The notes below the pieces were generated by a model that saw only the letters and a list, made by a program, of their open reading frames with translations, did not search any database and was not told the DNA's origin. The translations under genes and the position numbers were made by a program. A DNA stretch of 64,000 nucleotides from Nakamurella lactea DSM 19367 (GTDB lineage: Bacteria; Actinomycetota; Actinomycetes; Mycobacteriales; Nakamurellaceae), in assembly GCF_000426645.1 (NCBI RefSeq), contig NZ_KE384549.1, forward strand, positions 471,740-535,739, written 5' to 3'. This document shows, piece by piece, positions 57,328 to 64,000 of the stretch (position 1 is the stretch's first letter; each line of letters begins with the position of its first letter).

Positions 57328-58803
57328 TCACCTACGCGGCGTCGTCGGCGGATCCGCCGCATCGTCACCTGCGACGAGGTCGAGCACGCACGGCGGGTCG
57401 GACCAGATCTGGGCCGACACCTGCTCGGGATAGGCGGCGACCGTCGGCTCGACGTCGAACAGCCGGGTAGCGCCCGTGTCGAAGGTGGGCCAGCCGGGGT
57501 CACCGACCGTCGCGAAGGCGATCCAAGCGGTGCGTAGCTGTGCCGACATCGCCGCAGCTTCCGGGGTGGGATCGCCGATCAATGTCGCCGGCTGGCCGGC
57601 GGTGAGATTGCCGAAGACCAGCGGCACGTCCAGCCCGTGACAGGCGCCGAACAGGCCGCCCATGCCAGGGGCGGGCCAGCTCAGCTCATAGAGGTGCGCG
57701 CGACCGCCGGCCCTGATTTGAGCTTTCGCCAGGTGCAGGGACGGCATCCGGAACAGCCAGTCGGAGCGGACCACCTCGTAGAGCTCGTCGGGATCCGGGA
57801 AGCTCTCCAGGTATCGCCGGGAATCGGGCGCGAAAACCGCGGCCGTTTCGGCGGCCTGCGCCCGGGTGATGTCCCCGAGCATTCCGCTCAGCGCGGTGAG
57901 CAAACGCTGTTCGTCACGGGTGTGCCCGACCATCAATCCGACCCGGCCGGTCACCCCGGACCACGGCGTGGTGGGCAGCACGTCGCCGTCGACGACCGGT
58001 GCGAAAGGTATCCGCGCGTGCGCCGCCTGACCCCAGCGATCCGCGAACTGCCCCATCTTCGCCATGACGGCGTCACCAGCGGCCGGCAGTAGCCGTGGAT
58101 CCACGGTGGACAGCTCGGCGGGTGCGCGGCCGAGTACCGCAGCGCACTCCCGGGTGATGTCAGCTGACAGCTCCGGCGTGAAGTAGGTGCCCGGCACGCT
58201 TTGCGCGATCGCGCGGTGGAACAGCCCGGCTGCCCGCGGCATGGCCAGCAGCGCAGCCACCGATCCGCCACCGGCGGACTGGCCGAACACGGTGACCCGG
58301 TCCGGATCGCCGCCGAAGGCGATGATGTTGTCCTGCACCCATTTCAGCGCCGCAACCTGGTCCAGCAGACCACGGTTGGCCGGCGTCCCGGGCACATACC
58401 CGAAGCCTTCCAGCCCCACCCGGTAGTTGAACGTCACCAGAACTACGCCGCCGTGTGCGAGGTTGCCGCCGTCGTACTCGGGCAGACCGGACGTGCCGAA
58501 CGCATAGGCGCCGCCCTGGATCCACACCATCACCGGCAGGCTGCCGCCGAGCTCCGATGACCAGATGTTGACGGTCAGCCAGTCGTCGCCTTCTTCGCCC
58601 ACCCGGTCCATTCCGAAGTATCCGGACTGCGGAGGTGGTGGCCCGAAATCGGTTGCCGGGCGCACGCCGTCCCAGGCCCGGACCGGCTGCGGCGCACCGA
58701 AACGTACGGGTGCCGCCGCGTAGGGGATGCCGCGAAAGACCGTCAGATCCGTCGCCGCTTCGCCGCGGACAACGCCACCGGTGACCCTGACATCGGTTTT
58801 CAC
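57328..58803 (-). CDS. Type-B carboxylesterase
   Basis: 491 residues. Ser in FGQSAGGGSVAALLA, oxyanion WIQGGAYAFGTSG, catalytic His in GACHGLDVPLVFG; Glu between. FRGIPYAAAPVRFGAP opens the fold. Substrate unknown. No signal peptide: the GTG start at 58803 lies 6 nt after GACAAT (58810-58815 region, minus strand), so it is probably leaderless. The 133 bp before ohyA show nothing else. Confidence 0.9.
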   Translation of the reverse strand: MKTDVRVTGGVVRGEAATDLTVFRGIPYAAAPVRFGAPQPVRAWDGVRPATDFGPPPPQSGYFGMDRVGEEGDDWLTVNIWSSELGGSLPVMVWIQGGAYAFGTSGLPEYDGGNLAHGGVVLVTFNYRVGLEGFGYVPGTPANRGLLDQVAALKWVQDNIIAFGGDPDRVTVFGQSAGGGSVAALLAMPRAAGLFHRAIAQSVPGTYFTPELSADITRECAAVLGRAPAELSTVDPRLLPAAGDAVMAKMGQFADRWGQAAHARIPFAPVVDGDVLPTTPWSGVTGRVGLMVGHTRDEQRLLTALSGMLGDITRAQAAETAAVFAPDSRRYLESFPDPDELYEVVRSDWLFRMPSLHLAKAQIRAGGRAHLYELSWPAPGMGGLFGACHGLDVPLVFGNLTAGQPATLIGDPTPEAAAMSAQLRTAWIAFATVGDPGWPTFDTGATRLFDVEPTVAAYPEQVSAQIWSDPPCVLDLVAGDDAADPPTTPRR

Positions 58804-58905
58804 CTCAGGATTGTCGCCAGCGCAGCGACGGGCGCGCCACCCATTTGTGCCGGCAGCGTCGGATGTTCTGCTGACCACGCCCACGGGCCGTGACGACCTG
58901 GCCGG

Positions 58906-60312
58906 TCAGGTGGAGGGGACGATGTTCTGGTTGAGCCGGAACAGGTTGGTGGGGTCGTATTCGTTCTTCAACTCCACGAGCCGGCGGTAGGTGTCGGGGG
59001 GATAGGAGGCCCGGACCAGTGCCTGATTCGATTCGCCGGTGAAGTTCACGTAGGTGCCGGCGTCCTGACCCAGGCCCGAGGTGACGGCCCTGGCCCAGTC
59101 GACGGCCGCGGCGAACCCGTCGGCGGTGGGCGTCCTCGCGACGATATTGACGATGAACTCCTGATCCCGCAAGGCGAATGCGGTCGCGTCGGCCGGCACC
59201 CGGCCCACCGCTCCGCCGAGGTGCTGCAGGTGGATCTCGGTGAGTGTGTTGGGCAGTGTGGCGAACGAATCCTGCAGCACCCGCAGGGATGTGGCGTCGG
59301 CGCTGCGCAGGAACGCCGAACGGAAGTAGTTGTAGATGCCCCGCGGGTACAGCGGATCCAGCGCCTGCTGCCATCCGGCGTACGGATGGACGGCGAAGAT
59401 ATCGGCGATGACGGTGCCAAGGGATCGGAACGGGGCGGTCGCGGCCTCGCCGTCATCGGGATCACCCGACCAACAACCGCCGACGCCGATAATCGGTGTG
59501 CCGTGGACGGATTCGGGCAGGAAGGGCACCGGTGGGGCGGTGGTCATGTTGACCAGCGTGGTCAGTTCATCCGGGGCCGCGGCGCAGGCCTGCCGGTAGC
59601 CGGCCAACACCTGCTCGGCCTCGTCAGCGGGGTAGAAGACCAGCCCGGACAACACCGCCGGGCCGACGTCGTGCAGCCGGTACTCGAAGGAGGTCACCAC
59701 GCCGAAGTTGCCGCCGCCACCGCGCAATCCCCAGAACAGGTCGGGGTTCTCGTCAGCGCTGGCGTGCACGAACTGGCCGTCCGCGGTGACGACGTCGGCC
59801 CCGATCAGGTTGTCACTGGCCAGCCCGTACTTGCGCATCAGCCAGCCGATGCCGCCGCCGGTGGTGAACCCCGCGATGCCGGTCGAGGAGACCAAACCGC
59901 CGGTCACCGCCAGGGCGAACTGCTGGCTCTCGGCATCCAGGTCCTTCCAGGTGCAGCCGGCCTGCGCGATTGCGACGCGGCGGTCCGGGTCGACCTGGAT
60001 CCCTCGCATCGGCGACAGGTCCAACACGATCCCGCCGTCGACGGTGGAGAACCCGGGGATCGAATGGCCCCCGCCGCGGACCGCCAACGGCAGCCCCTCG
60101 CTGCGGGCCAGATCGACCGTGCGGATCACGTCGGCCACGCCGGCGCAGCGGGCGATCAGCGCCGGATGCCGGTCGTGAGCGCCGTTCCAGATCGCGCGGT
60201 CGGGGTCGTAGCTGTCGTCGCCGGGCGTGATCGCGGTGCCCCGCAGGCCCGCGGCGAATTCGGCGACGGTGGCCTCTCCGAGGCGCAAAGGCGAGCTTTC
60301 GGTGGTGGTCAT
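58906..60312 (-). CDS. FAD-binding oxidoreductase of the berberine-bridge-enzyme type
   Basis: 468 residues. FAD motif VRGGGHSIPGFST supplies the His that usually binds FAD covalently; the usual partner Cys (GxC..vGVAG) reads GLVSSTGIAG, so attachment is by His only. C-terminal BBE segment ends RLVELKNEYDPTNLFRLNQN. It oxidises sugars or alcohols, substrate unknown. AGGAGG lies 5 nt before ATG 60312. Confidence 0.9.
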   Translation of the reverse strand: MTTTESSPLRLGEATVAEFAAGLRGTAITPGDDSYDPDRAIWNGAHDRHPALIARCAGVADVIRTVDLARSEGLPLAVRGGGHSIPGFSTVDGGIVLDLSPMRGIQVDPDRRVAIAQAGCTWKDLDAESQQFALAVTGGLVSSTGIAGFTTGGGIGWLMRKYGLASDNLIGADVVTADGQFVHASADENPDLFWGLRGGGGNFGVVTSFEYRLHDVGPAVLSGLVFYPADEAEQVLAGYRQACAAAPDELTTLVNMTTAPPVPFLPESVHGTPIIGVGGCWSGDPDDGEAATAPFRSLGTVIADIFAVHPYAGWQQALDPLYPRGIYNYFRSAFLRSADATSLRVLQDSFATLPNTLTEIHLQHLGGAVGRVPADATAFALRDQEFIVNIVARTPTADGFAAAVDWARAVTSGLGQDAGTYVNFTGESNQALVRASYPPDTYRRLVELKNEYDPTNLFRLNQNIVPST

Positions 60313-60386
60313 CTGTTCCTCCTGGTGGTCTTCGAGCTTCTTCGACAACGCTAGGAAGGCCACCTCAACGGGAAATCAACGCTGAC

Positions 60387-63300
60387 TCAATCAGCGGTGC
60401 CGCGGGTCTGCCGGCGCAGGAGATCGAGCCGCCGACCGGCGATCACGCACCGCATCGGGTCGAAGATCGCTGCGGTGCTGTCGATCTCGCGGGCGGTGCG
60501 GCGCGGATCGTCCAGTTCGGCCGACAACTCGGCGACCATCAGCCGTAGCCACCCCGCGAATCGCCGCCAGGGCGCGACCGTTTCCGCCGCCTGCGAGTAG
60601 AGCTCGCGCGCCGCCCGGGTCTCGTCGGACAGCAGCGCGATGGCCGCCAGGGCAGTGAGACTCGCGCCGACGCCGACCGGGTCGCCGACGGAATCGAAGC
60701 CCGACAAGGATTTTCGCGCGTCCGCCAGACCCCGGGTGCGGTCGCCGCCGAGCGCATGCAGCAGGGCCAGGTTCAGCTCGGTCAGCAACAGCCCCCGACG
60801 ATCTCCCAGCTCCAGGCGGAGCTCGCGTGCCTGGGACAGCGCCTCTTCGGCCGCCCGGTAGTCCCCGTCGTCGCGGTGCAGGCAGCCGACCTGATTCAGC
60901 ACCTGAGCCCTGGCCAGGTCGTCTCCGAGGTCGGCAAAACGTCGCGCCGCCTCGCCGGCCACCACGATCGCCGACGGCAGATCGCCGGACATCCGGCGCG
61001 CGTCGCCGACGGCGGACAACGCGTATCCGATGGCCTGCGCGACCCCGACCCGGCGCCCTAACAACATGGTCTCTCCGACGTACGGGACAAGACGTCCGGA
61101 GATCGGGGCCAGCTGCAGACACGATGTGACCACCGGCAGAAACGGTCGCGCGGCACCGTCGGAGCACGCGAGCTCGTCCAGCGCGGACTCGAAGTGCCGC
61201 ACCGCCAGTGCGCCGTCTTCACGGAACATCGCGCACTGGCCGAGCAGCCAGCTGCCGGCGGCGGCGTATTCGCTTCGACCGCCGTCGATCGCGGCCACCC
61301 GGAGGTCGGTGGCCAGCAGTTCGGCCTCGTCCAGATCGAAGGTGCTCCAGGCAAGTGTTGCCTCGATGATCCGGGCCATCATCACCTCGTCCGGGTCGCC
61401 GAGCTGCCGGACGATGGTCAACGCCTCGGCGCCCAGCCGACGGTGCCGGTCCGCCCGCCCCTGGCGGCTGTCCAATCCGGTGAGACCGATCAGCGCGGCC
61501 GCCCGGGCGCGGGTCGGCTCGGGCGCAGCCGCCAGCGCAGACTCCAGCCAACGGGCACCCTCGACCGCGTGACCGCGGACGAACCAGAACCGCCACAGAC
61601 TTGCCGCCAGGCGCAGCGCCGTCACCGGGTCGTGGGCGCCGGCCCACCGCAACGCCGCGCGCAGGTTGTCGTGTTCCAGGTCGAGAACCTTCGGCTGTTC
61701 GATCACCAGCCCTTGGGCCCGCTCGGGGTTGTGCGCGACCGCGACGCCCAGAAAGAACCCGGCGTGGGCGGCCGCCAGGTCGCCGACCTCGCCGGCCCGT
61801 TCCAATTGCTCGCTGCCGAACTGCCGGACGGTCTCCAGCTGTCGATACCGGGTCCCGGAGCCGGCCCTTTCCGGTGTCACCAAAGACTTGTCCACCAGGG
61901 CCGTCAGCAGGTCGAGTACGTCGCCGCGGGCCAGCGCCGAGTCGGCGCACACGGTTTCCGCCGCCTCGAGGGTGAACCCGCCGGAGAACACCGAGAGCCT
62001 GCGTAGCAGGATTCGCTGCGGTCCGCTGAGCAGATCGTGACTCCACTCGAGCGCGCCGCGAAGCGTCTGTTGCCGGGTGATCCCGGCTGTCGGGTGGCCG
62101 CCCATCGACAGGACGTCGCCCAGCCGTGCCACGATCTCCGCCGGTTCCAGCGCGGCGGTCCTGGCCGCGGCGATCTCCAGGGCCAGCGGTATCCCGTCGA
62201 GTCGTCGACACAGCTCGAGCACGTCCCGCGCGTTGGCGGCGTCGAGCACGAAATCTGGCCGAACCTGGGTGGCCCGTTCGACGAACAGGCGCACGCTCGG
62301 CAGCCGGCCCAGCCGGACGAGATCTGTCGGGTCGGTGCCGGGCGGCGCCAGGGCCAACGACGGAACCCGGAGCGTGTACTCGCCGTGGGTGTGCAGCGGC
62401 TCCCGGCTGGTGGCCAGCACGTCAATGCGCCGCTCTCCGGCCAGCAGCGCCGCGACCAGCCGGGCGCAGCCGGCGAGCAGGTGCTCGCAGTTGTCCAGTA
62501 CCAGCAGCAGACGCCGCGCCTGCAGCCGATCGGCCAGGGCACGTTCCCGGCTGGGCACCGCCAGACCCGGATCCAGCCCGAGTGCCGCCGCCACCGCGTC
62601 GGCCACCGACCGCGGGTCACGGACGGCCGCCAGGTCGACGAACCACACGCCGTCCGGGTAGCGCGATCGAGCCCTCCGGGCGGCCTCCACGGCCAACCGC
62701 GTCTTACCGCAGCCTCCGGTTCCGGTCAGCGTGAGCAGGCGAGCATGACCGATCAACCGCTCGACGTCGCCGAGCTCGCGCTCCCGGCCGACGAAGCTCG
62801 TCACCGCGGTCGGTAGCGAACCGACGGTGTCGTCCGGGCCGCCGGGAACGGCGGCCGCCGGCGGGCGTGCGTTGTCCTGGGCAGCCGTCAGCAGCTCGCG
62901 GAACAGGGCGGCCGTGCGCGGATCCGGGTCGGTTCCGAACTCCTCCAGCAGTCCCTCGGCCAGGTGCTCGTAACGGCTCAGGGCCTCCGACCGCCGGCCA
63001 AGGCCGGTCAACACTCCCATCACGGCCCGGACGGCACCCTCATGCAGCGGTTCGGAGTCGAGCATTTTGGTCAGCACCAGCAGCGCCTGCTCGGGGGCGT
63101 GCGGGCGCAGCGAGTCGGCCAGTTTCAGCAGGATTTCGCTCCGGGTCTGCTGCAAGGCGTGCCGCCGGGCCGTGAGCCATTCGGAATCGGGCCACTCGGG
63201 TAGCAGGTCCCCGGTGTACAGATCGGCCGCCGCCAGCAATCGCTCCTCGGTCGGGGCCGTCAACGCATCGCGGGCCGCGGCCTCGAACCTCAGCGCATCG

Positions 63301-63659
63301 ACATCCACCGGTCCGCCGTCGTCCAGCATGACCTGATCGTCGCGGATCAGGATCAGGCCGGTGGCCGCGGCACCGGCGTCGGCGAGGGCGCGGCGGGCCA
63401 CATACAACGTCTGGTGCAGGTTCTTCGCCGCCGCACCCGGCTCCAGATCGGGCCACAACCGATCAACGACCCGATCACGGTGGCAGCGCTGACCCGGTTC
63501 CAGCGCGATCATCGCCACCAGAGACTTCGCCTTCCGCAGGCGCCACCGCTCGGCCGGCATCGCCACCTCGCCGACGCTCACCGCGAACGATCCGAGCAAC
63601 TGCAGGCCCCAACCTCGTCGCTGGTCGGACGCCGTCCCGACACCCAGGGCGGAAGCCAT
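60387..63659 (-). CDS. AfsR/SARP-type transcriptional regulator
   Basis: 1,090 residues. N-terminal winged helix (LQLLGSFAVSVG, WRLRKAKSLVAMIA), BTAD (about 110-260), NB-ARC ATPase with Walker A GTGGCGKTRL near 313-320 and LVLDNCEHLLAGC, then TPR repeats to the C-terminus (ALSQARELRLELGDRRGLLL, RGLADARKSLSGF). SARPs turn on secondary-metabolite or oxidase operons. Start 63659 is preferred; an in-frame GTG at 63761 adds 34 residues. It is adjacent to an FAD oxidase it may control. Confidence 0.88.
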   Translation of the reverse strand: MASALGVGTASDQRRGWGLQLLGSFAVSVGEVAMPAERWRLRKAKSLVAMIALEPGQRCHRDRVVDRLWPDLEPGAAAKNLHQTLYVARRALADAGAAATGLILIRDDQVMLDDGGPVDVDALRFEAAARDALTAPTEERLLAAADLYTGDLLPEWPDSEWLTARRHALQQTRSEILLKLADSLRPHAPEQALLVLTKMLDSEPLHEGAVRAVMGVLTGLGRRSEALSRYEHLAEGLLEEFGTDPDPRTAALFRELLTAAQDNARPPAAAVPGGPDDTVGSLPTAVTSFVGRERELGDVERLIGHARLLTLTGTGGCGKTRLAVEAARRARSRYPDGVWFVDLAAVRDPRSVADAVAAALGLDPGLAVPSRERALADRLQARRLLLVLDNCEHLLAGCARLVAALLAGERRIDVLATSREPLHTHGEYTLRVPSLALAPPGTDPTDLVRLGRLPSVRLFVERATQVRPDFVLDAANARDVLELCRRLDGIPLALEIAAARTAALEPAEIVARLGDVLSMGGHPTAGITRQQTLRGALEWSHDLLSGPQRILLRRLSVFSGGFTLEAAETVCADSALARGDVLDLLTALVDKSLVTPERAGSGTRYRQLETVRQFGSEQLERAGEVGDLAAAHAGFFLGVAVAHNPERAQGLVIEQPKVLDLEHDNLRAALRWAGAHDPVTALRLAASLWRFWFVRGHAVEGARWLESALAAAPEPTRARAAALIGLTGLDSRQGRADRHRRLGAEALTIVRQLGDPDEVMMARIIEATLAWSTFDLDEAELLATDLRVAAIDGGRSEYAAAGSWLLGQCAMFREDGALAVRHFESALDELACSDGAARPFLPVVTSCLQLAPISGRLVPYVGETMLLGRRVGVAQAIGYALSAVGDARRMSGDLPSAIVVAGEAARRFADLGDDLARAQVLNQVGCLHRDDGDYRAAEEALSQARELRLELGDRRGLLLTELNLALLHALGGDRTRGLADARKSLSGFDSVGDPVGVGASLTALAAIALLSDETRAARELYSQAAETVAPWRRFAGWLRLMVAELSAELDDPRRTAREIDSTAAIFDPMRCVIAGRRLDLLRRQTRGTAD

Positions 63660-63782
63660 CACGTCGTCGATCCGGTGATCGACCGGCCGAGCTGCTGTGG
63701 GTCGGGGATCCGACGTCCGACGCGGATGGCCATGCTGCGTCTCATTTCTGGCGTCGCCCACTACTGCGGACGAACCGGGCGG

Positions 63783-63866
63783 TCAGGGCAGGGCGAGGAG
63801 CATGCCGATCGCGAAGCAGGCCGCGATCAGCCAGAACAGGGTTGCCAGGCGGCCGGCGACTCTCAT
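63783..63866 (-). CDS. 27-residue single-helix membrane peptide
   Basis: MRVAGRLATLFWLIAACFAIG and a short LLALP tail: one hydrophobic helix with basic N-terminus. The ATG overlaps the Rieske gene stop (ATGA), so it is translated by coupling. It may be a subunit or anchor for the Rieske protein. The gap 63660-63782 shows nothing else. Confidence 0.55.
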   Translation of the reverse strand: MRVAGRLATLFWLIAACFAIGMLLALP

Positions 63867-64000
63867 CGGTGGTCCTCGGTCGATCGGCGGATGACGCCGC
63901 CGCTGACCATCACCTGAACGGCGGGCAGCGCAACGGTGGCCGGCCCCTGGGTCACCGCGCCGGTGACGGCGTCGAAGCGGCTGCCGTGGCAGGGACAGCG
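63863..64000 (-). CDS. Rieske [2Fe-2S] protein, C-terminal end only
   Basis: Last 45 residues of an ORF entering from the right edge: CPCHGSRFD supplies the second Cys-x2-His ligand pair, then TGAVTQGPATVALP, typical for a Rieske fold. The first ligand pair is outside the window. Stop TGA 63865-63863 is coupled to the 27-residue peptide. Confidence 0.82.
   Translation of the reverse strand, partial: RCPCHGSRFDAVTGAVTQGPATVALPAVQVMVSGGVIRRSTEDHR

Noticed and set aside
55440-57470. 676-codon plus-strand frame opposite oleate hydratase
   Set aside because: Antisense of a full-length, strongly conserved enzyme.
1-64000. CRISPR arrays, tRNA or rRNA genes
   Set aside because: No regularly spaced repeats of suitable length and no cloverleaf or rRNA sequence seen by eye on either strand.

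Overview
High-GC, leaderless-gene-rich DNA with FhaA, DUF1707, AfsR/SARP, BlaI/M56 and WhiB7-like promoter features points to a soil-type actinobacterium. The genus cannot be fixed from the sequence. About 75 protein genes are supported. No rRNA, tRNA or CRISPR array was seen, and nothing looks like a prophage. The window is mostly accessory and regulatory chromosome with many one-gene-plus-regulator modules.

Layout. 1-5.7 kb: 5' part of fhaA (running off the left edge), a DUF385 protein, an S1-domain protein, a MocR regulator, a secreted NTF2-like protein, and an ECF41-type sigma gene divergent from its probable target, a carboxymuconolactone-decarboxylase-like gene with an exact ECF41-type promoter. 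5.7-15.8 kb: VOC proteins, a lipoprotein, a PadR-DUF1707 operon, a stand-alone pyrH paralogue, a ribbon-helix-helix gene with an operator inside its promoter, a decayed GyrI-like gene, DUF427, a hydrolase-LuxR fusion lacking its catalytic residues, and an SDR-membrane protein pair. 15.9-18.6 kb: an IS607-type element (serine recombinase plus TnpB) inserted in an already damaged MDR oxidoreductase gene. 18.7-25.4 kb: TDT transporter, AhpD-like protein, and a large secreted S8 protease divergent from its likely regulator.

25.4-32.1 kb is an envelope cluster: polysaccharide deacetylase and glycosyltransferase divergent from blaI-M56 peptidase, then a DMT transporter, a second deacetylase-like lipoprotein and a beta-propeller lipoprotein. 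Regularly spaced TAGTACTA boxes and related CTAC/GTAG dyads suggest BlaI control. 32.3-45.9 kb: two RibD-C reductases, TetR-hydrolase, an ABC exporter with a MerR-type 19-bp-spacer promoter, CGNR regulator, an ECF42-DGPF operon with its matching promoter, a cyclopropane-fatty-acid synthase, an orphan SNF2-like helicase, MFS/LysR and PaiB.

46.0-48.0 kb holds the most unusual unit: a WhiB7-like promoter, a 17-codon leader peptide with a strong ribosome binding site, competing hairpins, a GNAT acetyltransferase and a second translation initiation factor IF-1. It reads as a translation-stress or ribosome-drug-responsive operon. 48-52.7 kb: DUF1801, VOC, MFS, then truncated haemoglobin, flavohaemoglobin and a DivIVA-like coiled-coil protein in an overlapping operon. 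52.7-64 kb: DUF1707/LiaF-like protein, RidA, thioesterase, AraC regulator with oleate hydratase, carboxylesterase, FAD oxidase, AfsR-type regulator, a 27-aa membrane peptide and the end of a Rieske gene.
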